The position numbers and the translations under genes are program-made. Shown in pieces: positions 1-8,269 of a stretch of 64,000 bases of DNA. The stretch's first letter is position 1; the number at the start of each line of letters is the position of its first letter. The DNA lies in contig NZ_QNTQ01000010.1 of assembly GCF_003298775.1 (NCBI RefSeq), positions 124,001-188,000 on the forward strand. Reading direction: 5' to 3'. The notes beneath the pieces were generated by a model. That model was not told where the DNA came from and searched no databases. It saw only the letters and a program-made list of their open reading frames with translations. The DNA comes from Rhodosalinus halophilus. Its GTDB lineage: Bacteria; Pseudomonadota; Alphaproteobacteria; Rhodobacterales; Rhodobacteraceae.

Positions 1-2344
1 CGTTTGCCGCGACAGGGCCAGGCACGCGCGCAAGAAGCTCTTCGAGCGCCGCCCGGGTCGCCGCGCTTTCTTCGATCAGTGCGCGATTGCGGGCGAGGAT
101 GCCGGAGTCTTCCTCGAAATTGCCGTCGCTCGGCGCAGACGAAAGACCCGGCCCCGGACGTGTCGCAGCCGATGCGCGTGCAGGGGCGCCAGCATCGCGC
201 GCAGCCTCCTGAAGCCCGCCGTTCGGATCCGCCGATGGGACATTCGGACGCAGGTCGGGGCGCGCGGCCCCGGTGCTCTCGCCCGGCGCGATCGGCGGCG
301 ACACGTCCGGGCGCGCGCGGTCGTCGACCGGCTGCGCCGCCTCGCCGCGGCTCTGCTTCGACAGTTGGGATGCGCCAGAACGACTCGGTGCGTGCGCGGC
401 TCGCGCCACCGGCCGTGGCGACACAGGGTCCGCGCTTGCCATGTGTGCGCGCGCTCGCAGACGTTCCGCACCGGGGCCCTCCAGCCCGCGCAGTTCGAGC
501 AACGCGTCCTGCGGTCGGGCGAGCTGGAGGGCGGCTTGAGCGCGGAGTAGAGGCGCGTTGCCCCGACTCGCCTCTGGCGTTTCGCCGTTGAGCCAAGACA
601 GGGCGATCTCGGGGAATCCCAGCTTGAGCAAGCGCGCAGCGACCGCCTCTGCCGCCGCGGGGGGTAGCTGTGCTGGCGCGTCACCGCGGGCGATCACCCG
701 GCGCAGGAAGGCCGTCTCGTCCGGCGCCGCGGCGACTGCGGACCACAAGGGGCCGAGGGTGCCCGGCGCGTCGATCGCGTAGCCGGCCTCTGCGACAGCG
801 TCGAACGCCGACAGCGCGCTGTCGAGGTCGCCCGAGCCGGCGAGCGCGAGGACATGCGCGCGGCGCAACGCTTCACCCAGCGGATGATCGCGGTACTCGC
901 GCGCATAGCTTCCGGCGAGCTGAGCCGTCTCTGGCGCAACCGGGCGGCCGTCTGCGACCCGGGCCTCCACCAGCGCCACCAATGCGCGCGGTCCCTCCGC
1001 GCTCGTGCCTGACGCGACCGCGCCGAGAAGTCGCTCGGCCTCGGACGGCCGCCCCTCGGCGAGCGCACCCTCCGCACGGGCGACGTCGAGCCCCGGCGTC
1101 GAGCCGGGCGTGAGACGTTCGACGGTGCGCAGGATCGAGGTCGCCGCGACCGGCCGGTCGGCCTGCCTTAGTCGCGTCACTAGGTCGGGCGCGAGATGGC
1201 GCCGGAGCTGCATCGGCAGCGCCTGAAAGGCACGCCGTACAGCGTCTGTGTCGACAGAGTCGAGCGCGGAGGGCGCAGGCGCCTCGAGCACCGACCAGAG
1301 CGCTGCGGGGCCGGGGCAGGCCGCCTGGCCCGAGAAGGCCGGCTTGCCAGCTTGGCTCACCGCGGGCATCCCGGCACCATCCAGGATACGGGCCAGCGCC
1401 CCGAGCGTTTCGCCCGCACCCGGGCGGAGCGCCGGAGCCGCGAGCGGCAGCACCGCAGCGGCCTCCGCGCCGAATCCCATGTGTAGGTAGAGACGCGCGA
1501 GTGCGGCGGCCGCCCCCGAATCGGGGCGGTCGAACTCGCGGTAAAGCGCCAGCCGATGCCGCGCAATCTGCTGGGCGTAGGGCGTGCCGTCCGACCAAGC
1601 CGTGAAATCAAGATACTCGTCAGGCAGACAAGTCCGCCTCGGTGCCGGCGGCGCGCCTGCGGGAGCATCAGGCTCGGCAGTTGCGATGAAGGGCTGCCGT
1701 GTGTCGACCTGCGCCGCCACGCCGGTGGTCGGCACGCGCCCATCGGGCGCTGCCGCGACCGGCGGGCTGGGGGTGTCCGGCCGCGACCGGACGGACGGCG
1801 TCAGCAGCGCCTGCGTCGCAGCCCGGCCGATCTCTTCGGCGAGCCTGCGTTCGACAAGGTGCAGGTCTTCGTCCCCCACTCCTTCAATCGACAGCGGCTG
1901 CCAGCGCCGAGAGATCCCCGGCAAAAGCGGCAGCGCGAGGCTGTCCGCGGCATTGCGGAACCGGGGCGCGCTTGGTGGCGGATCAGGCGGATCGGCGATG
2001 TCGATCACCAGCATGCGTCCATCGTGCAGGAAGCTGTCGATGGTACACTCGCAGCCCAAGCGCAGCGTGAGCTGGCCCGGGTCGGGCCCGGGCTCCGCCG
2101 CACGCAAGCGCTCACGCGTGATCCGCGCGAAGACCTGGGACAGATCGAATCCGGGAGCACCGCCGGAGAGCGTCACGGTCGCCGTTCGGCCCGCCGCCTC
2201 GATTTGCCAGGAGACCCGCCGCGGCAAGTCGAGGGCCAGCCGGGTGAATCCGTCGTGCTCGCCGCCGCGCACGCGAACATCCTGAGCCACCGCGCCGCCA
2301 GCGCAGACGACCATCAACATGAGCGAGACCAGCCAGCGAGTCAT
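1..2344 (-). CDS. large exported protein coupled to motA, incomplete at left edge
   Basis: One reading frame stays open for 781 codons from an ATG at 2344 to the window edge, where it is cut. Its ATG overlaps the motA stop (ATGA), so the two are probably co-translated. Residues 1-20 are a signal peptide ending in AVA, giving a periplasmic or envelope protein. Residues of about 22-120 look beta-rich and resemble an AMIN-type domain by eye (a weak call). A Pro/Ala-rich linker follows to about 245, then a long Ala/Leu-rich helical stretch to about 690 that suggests a TPR-like solenoid, then a second Pro/Ala-rich disordered stretch and a final helical segment. I do not recognise a named family. 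Position in the motor operon suggests a motor or stator accessory factor; this is inference. Confidence 0.85.
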   Translation of the reverse strand, partial: MTRWLVSLMLMVVCAGGAVAQDVRVRGGEHDGFTRLALDLPRRVSWQIEAAGRTATVTLSGGAPGFDLSQVFARITRERLRAAEPGPDPGQLTLRLGCECTIDSFLHDGRMLVIDIADPPDPPPSAPRFRNAADSLALPLLPGISRRWQPLSIEGVGDEDLHLVERRLAEEIGRAATQALLTPSVRSRPDTPSPPVAAAPDGRVPTTGVAAQVDTRQPFIATAEPDAPAGAPPAPRRTCLPDEYLDFTAWSDGTPYAQQIARHRLALYREFDRPDSGAAAALARLYLHMGFGAEAAAVLPLAAPALRPGAGETLGALARILDGAGMPAVSQAGKPAFSGQAACPGPAALWSVLEAPAPSALDSVDTDAVRRAFQALPMQLRRHLAPDLVTRLRQADRPVAATSILRTVERLTPGSTPGLDVARAEGALAEGRPSEAERLLGAVASGTSAEGPRALVALVEARVADGRPVAPETAQLAGSYAREYRDHPLGEALRRAHVLALAGSGDLDSALSAFDAVAEAGYAIDAPGTLGPLWSAVAAAPDETAFLRRVIARGDAPAQLPPAAAEAVAARLLKLGFPEIALSWLNGETPEASRGNAPLLRAQAALQLARPQDALLELRGLEGPGAERLRARAHMASADPVSPRPVARAAHAPSRSGASQLSKQSRGEAAQPVDDRARPDVSPPIAPGESTGAARPDLRPNVPSADPNGGLQEAARDAGAPARASAATRPGPGLSSAPSDGNFEEDSGILARNRALIEESAATRAALEELLARVPGPVAAN

Positions 2345-3210
2345 GCAGCCTCCGTTCGAAGCGATCGCAGCGACTCCTCGAGGTCGGTGAAGCTGGGCCG
2401 GACGTGCTCGGGCGTATTCTGTCGTCCGACTTCGATGCATATGTTGGTGGCGTGGGCGTGCAGGTTCGCGACCAGCACCTCGCGGATCAGCTGGTAGAAA
2501 TGCGCTTCCTCCTCGACGATCGCGCGAAGGCGTGCCGAGAAGGGTCCGACCAGACCGTATGCGAGGAAGACCCCGAGAAACGTGCCGACGAGCGCGCTGC
2601 CGATCAGTTTGCCGAGAACCTCGGGCGGCTGATCGATGGAGCCCATGGTCTTGATAACGCCCAGCACGGCGGCGACGATTCCGAGGGCCGGCAGTCCGTC
2701 GGCGACGGTCTGCAGCGCGTGACTGGGGTGCAGCGCGTGCTGCGTCGCCGCCTCCATGCGCTTTTCGAGGACTTCCTCGACCTGGTGCGGATCGTCGTAG
2801 TTCATCGAGGCCGCCCGCATCGTGTCGGCGATCAGCGCGACCGCCTCGTGATCGGCCAGTATGCGGGGGTAGCGCGCAAATATGGCGGAGTCCGCGGGCG
2901 CCTCGATGTGCTCCTCCGCCGCGACGGGATCCTGCCGCGAGACACGTATGAGCTCGAAGAGCAGGCACAGCAGATCACGATAGTCCTGGGAGCGCCAGCG
3001 CGCGCCGCGGAAAAGCTTGGGGATGTCCCGTGCCGTCTGTTTGACCACGGCGAGATCGTTGCCGATCAGGAAAGCGCCGGTCGCAGCGCCAAGGATCATC
3101 ATGAGCTCGAAGGGCAGTGCGTTCAGAATGATCCCGAACTTGCCGCCAGCGAGCGTGTAGCCGCCGAAGACCATGCCGAACACCACGAGAATGCCGACGA
3201 CTCCGATCAT
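2341..3210 (-). CDS. motA: flagellar motor stator protein MotA
   Basis: 289-residue inner-membrane stator subunit that, with MotB, conducts ions to drive flagellar rotation. Four hydrophobic segments are visible (about 1-20, 30-50, 170-190, 203-225) with a large cytoplasmic loop between the second and third. Pro174 and Pro223 sit where the conserved prolines 173 and 222 of E. coli MotA lie. The start at 3210 is chosen because GGAGGAG lies just upstream and the residues before it are an unrelated Arg-rich run. The gene follows motE by 49 bases and overlaps the next gene by four. motB is not adjacent but lies at 13256-14080. Confidence 0.96.
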   Translation of the reverse strand: MIGVVGILVVFGMVFGGYTLAGGKFGIILNALPFELMMILGAATGAFLIGNDLAVVKQTARDIPKLFRGARWRSQDYRDLLCLLFELIRVSRQDPVAAEEHIEAPADSAIFARYPRILADHEAVALIADTMRAASMNYDDPHQVEEVLEKRMEAATQHALHPSHALQTVADGLPALGIVAAVLGVIKTMGSIDQPPEVLGKLIGSALVGTFLGVFLAYGLVGPFSARLRAIVEEEAHFYQLIREVLVANLHAHATNICIEVGRQNTPEHVRPSFTDLEESLRSLRTEAA

Positions 3211-3259
3211 CCGTGCTTCTCCTCCGCGAGGGGCGCTTGTGTGCTGCGGGGCTTCATGC

Positions 3260-3847
3260 TCATTCCGTCGGCGCCTCCGCGTTGCGCCCGGCGAGAAGCG
3301 CGCTGACGGCATAGGCCGCGTCCGGATTCATACCGGCGAGGATTCCCGCCGCCGCCTCCGGGCGCATTCGGCCCAGAAAGCCCGCGGCGAAGGTCGGCGC
3401 CATCGCCTCGAACAGCGGCGCCGCTTCCTTGGGCTTCATGGCTTCGTACACCGCGGTCAGGCGGCTCAGATCGTCCTCGGCCGCAGTCTCGGCCAACGCG
3501 ATGGTATCGCGCAGCGCTGCCTCGGCTGCCTCCAGGTCGGCCATGCGCCGGTCGATTTCGCGATTGGCGACGGAGAGCGCGTCGAGCCGCGCGGCGATCT
3601 CCGCCTCACGGGTGGCGATCCGCTCTTCGCGTGCTTCCAGTGCCTGCAGAACCTTGGCGACCTCCGGCGCGGGGGCGCATTCCCCACCGCGTTCGGTCGT
3701 TCCCGTGCCGGTCTCCTTCGGCGTCCGGGCCAGCGCGTGGCCCGCCTCCGTTCCGAGACGCACGGCGGCCGAGGCGATCAGAAGCGTGGCAATCGCGGCG
3801 AGCGTCCCACGGCCCCGACGGCGCGGCGCGCGGCGCACCACGCTCAT
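3260..3847 (-). CDS. motE: MotE-like stator chaperone
   Basis: 195 residues. An N-terminal Arg-rich cytoplasmic tail and one membrane segment (about 17-35) are followed by a coiled coil (about 65-125) and a C-terminal domain of the MgtE-N/MotE type, with the repeated pattern of 'EAAPLFEAM' and 'AAGILAGM'. In rhizobia MotE is a periplasmic protein needed for stability of another stator component; a similar role is inferred here from similarity and location between fliL and motA. Its start overlaps the stop of the upstream 123-residue gene (ATGA), and motA follows. The open frame continues upstream of 3847, but that part is antisense or out of frame to the neighbours and was excluded. Confidence 0.8.
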   Translation of the reverse strand: MSVVRRAPRRRGRGTLAAIATLLIASAAVRLGTEAGHALARTPKETGTGTTERGGECAPAPEVAKVLQALEAREERIATREAEIAARLDALSVANREIDRRMADLEAAEAALRDTIALAETAAEDDLSRLTAVYEAMKPKEAAPLFEAMAPTFAAGFLGRMRPEAAAGILAGMNPDAAYAVSALLAGRNAEAPTE

Positions 3848-4215
3848 CGCTCTCCTCCCATGGCGGCCCGACTGGCGAATACCGGCTCCGCCGCCGCCCT
3901 GGCCGCGTCCTGCCGCTGGGCGGGCGGGGCATCGGGCAGATCGTGCATCGACGCCACCAGAAGCTCGAGACGCTTGGCGACAGATTCGGCGCGATCGGTC
4001 AGTTCCTGCAGGGACTCGTTCGAGCGGTCCGCCGTAGTGCGGGCGGATTCCAGCGTTCGCGCCAGATCGTCCACTTGCGCGGAAAGCACCGCGACGGCGC
4101 CGCCAACCCCTCCCTCGAGATCGTTGAATCGCGTGAGGCGCCTCGCCAGGACGAAACAGTAGAGCCCGGCGCCCAGCGCCCCGGCGGCGAGCAGAATGTC
4201 TGCGACAAGATCCAT
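3844..4215 (-). CDS. small membrane-anchored coiled-coil protein of the flagellar operon
   Basis: 123 residues, no family recognised. Residues of about 5-25 form one membrane segment (LLAAGALGAGLYCFVLA); residues of about 35-95 are predicted coiled coil, rich in Glu, Arg, Ser and Leu heptads; the tail is Ala/Pro-rich. It lies nine bases after fliL and overlaps motE by ATGA, so it is surely co-transcribed and probably co-translated with motor genes. Its topology resembles a single-pass scaffold. A role in stator or basal-body assembly is inferred only from context. Confidence 0.8.
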   Translation of the reverse strand: MDLVADILLAAGALGAGLYCFVLARRLTRFNDLEGGVGGAVAVLSAQVDDLARTLESARTTADRSNESLQELTDRAESVAKRLELLVASMHDLPDAPPAQRQDAARAAAEPVFASRAAMGGER

Positions 4216-4224
4216 TTTCGGCCC

Positions 4225-4701
4225 TCAGGTCATCACGAATTCCATCACGAGCAGATCCCGCACCCGCCCTTCGCCGGTGACGAGCTGCAGCCGGCGCAGC
4301 ATTTGCGCACGCAGTCGGACGAGCGCCCCGGGCGACTCGATATCGCTTTCGTCCAGCGCGCGCAGGTAGGTGTTGAGCACGTCCATGATGCGCGGGCGCA
4401 GCCGCTCCACTTGGGAGCTGTGCGCCGGCGCGACTTCCAGTTCCCCGGTGAAGCGCAGATGCCGGCCGTTCGCGAGCGAAACGACAATCGGCTCGAGCGG
4501 CACGAAGGCGACCTCGGCCAGCGGCCTGGACGCCGGCCTCTCCGCGTCGCCGGCCGCATCGTTCCCCAGCACGGGCACCAGGCCGCCGCGCACCGCGAAG
4601 AACCCGCCCGTGCCGCAGACCAGCGCGAGAACGAGTCCCGCGGCCAGCGGCCAGCGGCTTCGTTTCACGGGCGCGCTTTCCCTGGCGGCGGTATCGGACA
4701 T
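4225..4701 (-). CDS. fliL: flagellar basal body-associated protein FliL
   Basis: 158 residues with one N-terminal membrane segment (about 17-38) after a short basic cytoplasmic tail, then a periplasmic domain with the FliL pattern (FVPLEPIVVSL near the start, and a C-terminal helix ending in VRDLLVMEFVMT). FliL surrounds or stabilises the stator and raises torque. The start at 4701 is set by AGGAGG a few bases upstream; an in-frame ATG at 4740 would add 13 unrelated residues. It is the first gene of the leftward operon fliL-123 aa-motE-motA-large exported protein, and diverges from fliF across a region holding a CtrA-type box. Confidence 0.92.
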   Translation of the reverse strand: MSDTAARESAPVKRSRWPLAAGLVLALVCGTGGFFAVRGGLVPVLGNDAAGDAERPASRPLAEVAFVPLEPIVVSLANGRHLRFTGELEVAPAHSSQVERLRPRIMDVLNTYLRALDESDIESPGALVRLRAQMLRRLQLVTGEGRVRDLLVMEFVMT

Positions 4702-4743
4702 GCGAATCCTCCTCTCGTGCCCCGCCACATTGGCAGGCAAGGG

Positions 4744-4758
4744 CTAACCGATTGTTAA
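4744..4758. promoter_or_regulatory. candidate CtrA box in the fliL/fliF divergent promoter
   Basis: The sequence CTAA-N7-TTAA matches the CtrA consensus TTAA-N7-TTAA with one mismatch. It lies 43 bases upstream of fliL and 65 bases upstream of fliF. CtrA controls flagellar genes in many Alphaproteobacteria, so placement is apt, but no promoter has been mapped here. Confidence 0.55.
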
Positions 4759-4822
4759 GCGGGATCGCGCATGACTGCCCCCGAAAGCCCGGGCAGAAGT
4801 CCCGAAGGTCAGGAGGCCTGTC

Positions 4823-6439
4823 TTGCAGCAATTGCTTTCCCTATGGCGCGCGCTGAGCCCCATGCGGCGCATCGTGGTCCTCGGGGCGGCGGCGGCGGTC
4901 TTCGTCGCCGTGCTGGCGATGGCGCGGATGGCGGCGCAGCCGGGCATGGCGCTGCTCTACGCCGGCCTCGACGCCGCCGCCGCAGGCGAGGTGGTCAGCG
5001 CGCTCGAGGCGCGCGGCACCACGTTCGAGGTCCGTGGCGATTCGGTCTTCGTCGCGGCGCATGAGCGCGACCAGCTGCGCATGACGCTCGCCGGGGAAGG
5101 TTTGCCAGCCACATCGGCGCAGGGCTACGAACTGCTGGATTCTTTGTCGGGCTTCGGGACCACGAGCCAGATGTTCGACGCAGCGTACTGGCGCGCGAAG
5201 GAGGGAGAGCTCGCACGCACGATCCTGTCGGCACCGGACGTCACGGCGGCACGCGTGCATATCGCCAACGCAGGCGACAGGCCCTTCCGCCGAGATCTGC
5301 GGCCAACCGCGTCAGTCTCCGTGACGATGAGTGCCGGAACTGTCGGCGCGGAGCAGGCACGCGCGATCCGTTACCTTGTCGCCTCCGCCGTGCCCGGCAT
5401 GGCGCCGGATGACGTCGCGGTGATCGATGGCCAGGGCGGCCTCGTCGCCGCCGCCGAGGAGGCCTCGCCCCACGCCACCACCGGAGAGGAGCGTGCGGCC
5501 CGGCTGCGCGAGCGCGTGCTGCGGCTGGTCGAGGCGCGCGTTGGACGCGGCAACGCGGTGGTCGAGGTGGCCGTCGAGACAGTCACGGAACAGGAGATGA
5601 TACGCGAGCGCCGGATCGATCCGGAGAGCCGCGTCGCGATCAGCACCGATACCGAGGAGCGCAGCAGCCAGTCCCAGGATACGGGCGGCGACGTAAGCGT
5701 GGCCTCGAACCTGCCGGACGGCGACGCTGCCAGCGGCGACCGTCGGACCAGCACCGACACGGAGACCCGGGAACGGGTAAATTTCGAGATTTCCGAGACC
5801 GAGCGCGAGGTGCTCCGAACCCCCGGCGCCATCCGCCGGCTGACCGTCGCGGTGCTCGTGGCCAGCGCGCCGGACGGGGCGGAGCCCGCCGGCGCCACAC
5901 CTCTGCCGGACGAAGAACTGGCCGCGTTGCGCGACCTGGTGGCCGCCGCCGTGGGCTTCAATGCCGAGCGCGGAGACGAGATCACGATTCGCGCCATGCC
6001 GATGGCTGCGTTGCCCGCGGCGCAGGGCACGCCGGCGCAGGAAAGCTGGTTCGCCACGCTGAACCTCGACGCGATGCGGCTGGTGCAATTGGGCGTGCTG
6101 GCGGCCGTGACGCTCGTCCTGGCGCTCTTCGTCCTGCGCCCGATGCTCATGCGTCCGACGCCTGGCGAAGAGTCCACGGCGCTTCTCGCGCAAGACCCGG
6201 AGGCCGGTAACGGCCCGGCCGGTCCGGTTCCCGCAGCACTCGACGGCGAAGTGGAAATCGGCCCGTTCGGGGGGCCGGGTCTGCCCATGGCTGGACCGGA
6301 TCCGCTGGCCGTGGCCGACGATCATGACGGGACAACAGAGACGCCCGTCGAGCGGCTGCGCTCGCTGATCGAGGAGCGGCGCGAGGAGACGATGGAGATC
6401 CTGTCCAGCTGGCTCGAGGACGAGCAGGAACGCGTCTGA
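4823..6439 (+). CDS. fliF: flagellar MS-ring protein FliF
   Basis: 538 residues; forms the MS ring in the inner membrane on which rotor and export apparatus are built. A first membrane segment (about 14-35) precedes the YscJ/FliF ring-building domain with the typical 'LLYAGLD' and 'GFGTTSQMFDAAYWRAKEGELARTI' region (shown in part), then a low-complexity Ser/Asp/Thr middle, a second membrane segment (about 412-432) and a charged C-terminal tail that in the family binds FliG. Start is TTG at 4823, six bases after AGGAGG; the next ATG at 4862 lacks such a site. It overlaps fliH by one base. Confidence 0.95.
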   Translation: MQQLLSLWRALSPMRRIVVLGAAAAVFVAVLAMARMAAQPGMALLYAGLDAAAAGEVVSALEARGTTFEVRGDSVFVAAHERDQLRMTLAGEGLPATSAQGYELLDSLSGFGTTSQMFDAAYWRAKEGELARTILSAPDVTAARVHIANAGDRPFRRDLRPTASVSVTMSAGTVGAEQARAIRYLVASAVPGMAPDDVAVIDGQGGLVAAAEEASPHATTGEERAARLRERVLRLVEARVGRGNAVVEVAVETVTEQEMIRERRIDPESRVAISTDTEERSSQSQDTGGDVSVASNLPDGDAASGDRRTSTDTETRERVNFEISETEREVLRTPGAIRRLTVAVLVASAPDGAEPAGATPLPDEELAALRDLVAAAVGFNAERGDEITIRAMPMAALPAAQGTPAQESWFATLNLDAMRLVQLGVLAAVTLVLALFVLRPMLMRPTPGEESTALLAQDPEAGNGPAGPVPAALDGEVEIGPFGGPGLPMAGPDPLAVADDHDGTTETPVERLRSLIEERREETMEILSSWLEDEQERV

Positions 6440-7035
6440 TGTCGATCGCGCATCTCCTGGAAGATTTCGGCGAGCCCGTCGCCGAGCAGCCGGCCCCCGC
6501 CCTTGCTGGCGAAGCGCTGGAGGCGCACCGGCTCGAGGCTTTCGAGGAAGGTTATCGGGCGGGATGGGACGACGCGGTCAAGGCGCAGGCGGAGGAGGAA
6601 TCGCGCGTACGGGCCGATCTCGCGCGCAATCTGCAGGAGATGTCGTTTACCTACCACGAGGCCTACGCACAGATCAGCCGCGCGCTGGCCCCGCTCTTCG
6701 AGCGGATCGCCGACACGCTGCTGCCCTCGGCGGCGCGGGACTCGCTCGGGTCGCATGTCGTCGAGCAGCTGACTGCTCTCGCCCGCGAGGGCGCGGAAGG
6801 CGTGGCGGAGGTCGCCGTCGCACCCGAGAGCGAAGCGGCCGTCGCGGCGCTGCTGGAAGAGGGGCTGCCCTGCCAGGTTCGGTTGCGGTCAGACGCAATG
6901 CTCGGCGCCGGCCAGGCCGAGATCACCTTTGGCCAAGTCGAGCGCGAGATCGATCTCGATGCCGCCCTCGCGGCGATAAACGACGCGATTCACGCCTATT
7001 TCCACGAGACAGAGACGGAGAAACGTCATGGATGA
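6439..7035 (+). CDS. fliH: FliH-like flagellar export ATPase regulator
   Basis: 198 residues, hydrophilic, acidic and helical, with a Glu-rich N-terminal half and a C-terminal domain (about 105-190) of FliH/YscL type. In the flagellum FliH holds the export ATPase FliI and docks it to the C-ring. Identification rests on weak similarity and on the position between fliF and fliN, which matches the Caulobacter order fliF-fliG-flbE-fliN but without fliG. The start overlaps the fliF stop (TGATG) and the end overlaps fliN by eight bases. Confidence 0.75.
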   Translation: MSIAHLLEDFGEPVAEQPAPALAGEALEAHRLEAFEEGYRAGWDDAVKAQAEEESRVRADLARNLQEMSFTYHEAYAQISRALAPLFERIADTLLPSAARDSLGSHVVEQLTALAREGAEGVAEVAVAPESEAAVAALLEEGLPCQVRLRSDAMLGAGQAEITFGQVEREIDLDAALAAINDAIHAYFHETETEKRHG

Positions 7036-7321
7036 CAGACCCGAAAACACCTCGCTCAGCGATTCGGCGCGTATGTTCACTGCCGTGCCGATCGAGATCA
7101 CGGTCTGCGTCGGGCGCGCCCGGCCCCTGATCCGCGACCTGCTGCGGCTCGGCGAGGACGCGGTGCTCACGCTGGACCGGCGTGTGAACGATCCGGTCGA
7201 GCTCTACGTCGGCGACCGGTTGATCGCCCGCGGCGAGCTCCAGGAGGTCGACGGCGACCAGAACGGGCAACTCGCCGTGCGCCTGACCGAGGTCGCTGAT
7301 CTGGAGGCAGGTCTGGCATGA
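7028..7321 (+). CDS. fliN: flagellar motor switch protein FliN
   Basis: 97 residues comprising essentially a single SpoA/SurF domain: 'VPIEITVCVGRA' near residue 18, then 'NDPVELYVGDRLIARGEL'. FliN forms the lower part of the cytoplasmic C-ring with FliM and takes part in switching and export. It is short, without the long N-terminal extension of E. coli FliN, as is common in Alphaproteobacteria. It overlaps fliH by eight bases and fliP by four (ATGA). No fliM or fliG is present in the window. Confidence 0.92.
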   Translation: MDDRPENTSLSDSARMFTAVPIEITVCVGRARPLIRDLLRLGEDAVLTLDRRVNDPVELYVGDRLIARGELQEVDGDQNGQLAVRLTEVADLEAGLA

Positions 7322-8043
7322 AGCCGGCCGCCCCCGCGCTCGCGGCGCTTGCCGTGGTCGTCGCGGCGCCCGCCGCCGCACAGGAGATTACCATCGGACT
7401 CGGCGACGGGGGCAGTCTGACGGCGCGCAGCGTTCAGCTGATCCTGCTGCTGACCGTGTTGAGTCTGGCGCCCGGGATCGCGGTGATGATCACCTGTTTT
7501 CCCTTTCTCGTCACGGTCCTGTCGATCCTGCGGCAGGGTCTCGGTCTGCAGCAGTCGCCGCCGAACATGCTGATCGTGAGTCTCGCGCTCTTTCTGACCT
7601 GGTACGTGATGGAGCCGGTCTTCACCGCCGCCTGGACGGCGGGAGTCGACCCGTTGATCGCGGGACAAGTGGCGGTCGATGCCGCGTTCGGCGCGGCTAT
7701 GGAGCCGTTTCGCGGCTTCATGCTCAATCGGGTCGATGCCGCGACGCTGGCCGCGATGGCGGATCTGCGCGGCGAGCCGACGGATACCGCGCCCGACGCG
7801 ATGCCGCTCTCCGTGCTCGTCCCGAGCTTCATGCTGTCCGAGATCGCCCGAGCCTTTCAGATCGGGTTTCTCGTCTTTCTCCCCTTTCTGATCATCGACC
7901 TCGTGGTCGCCGCTGTGCTGATGTCGATGGGCATGATGATGGTACCCCCGGCGATCGTGGCCCTGCCCTTCAAGCTCGCCTTCTTCGTGGTGGCCGATGG
8001 TTGGAGCCTGATCGCAGGCGCACTGGTGCGCAGCTATCTCTAG
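7318..8043 (+). CDS. fliP: flagellar type III export gate protein FliP
   Basis: 241 residues. A cleavable signal peptide (residues 1-21, ending AAAQ) is followed by the FliP core: 'LSLAPGIAVMITCFPF', 'QQSPPNMLIVSLALFLT', and the C-terminal 'FLPFLIIDLVVAAVLMSMG' signature (shown in full within limits), with four membrane segments. FliP forms the core of the export gate inside the MS ring. It ends the rightward operon that starts at fliF; flgI converges from the right. Confidence 0.97.
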   Translation: MKPAAPALAALAVVVAAPAAAQEITIGLGDGGSLTARSVQLILLLTVLSLAPGIAVMITCFPFLVTVLSILRQGLGLQQSPPNMLIVSLALFLTWYVMEPVFTAAWTAGVDPLIAGQVAVDAAFGAAMEPFRGFMLNRVDAATLAAMADLRGEPTDTAPDAMPLSVLVPSFMLSEIARAFQIGFLVFLPFLIIDLVVAAVLMSMGMMMVPPAIVALPFKLAFFVVADGWSLIAGALVRSYL

Positions 8044-8220
8044 ACGCGCGCCTGCCCGGCAACCGCGCGGGAGCCGTGGATCGGGCAGCCATGTCCGCCC
8101 CAGGCATACCCGGCCCCCGCGTAGGCGTTGCCCCGCGCCGCGCCGAGCGAAGAGCCAAGGCGCGCAATCTCTCATGCGCGTGGAACGGGACGGCGCCGCC
8201 CTCGTCCACCGACCTGGTTG

Positions 8221-8244
8221 CGCTCCGGAGCGGGCGCCGGCGCC
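8221..8244. other. two abutting 12-base palindromes between convergent fliP and flgI
   Basis: CGCTCCGGAGCG at 8221-8232 is followed directly by GGCGCCGGCGCC at 8233-8244. They lie in the 226-base gap between the convergent ends of fliP and flgI, just before the flgI stop. They could form hairpins that stop transcription, but neither is followed by a T-run on either strand, so a terminator role is only possible. The rest of the gap shows no gene. Confidence 0.35.
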
Positions 8245-8269
8245 TTGCACAGGTGGTCCCGGCGGGAAC

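Noticed and set aside
3848-4831. Upstream continuation of the motE reading frame to 4831
   Set aside because: It runs across fliL and the 123-residue gene in another frame, and the Arg/Ala-rich translation has no domain. Starting at 3847 with ATGA coupling explains motE.
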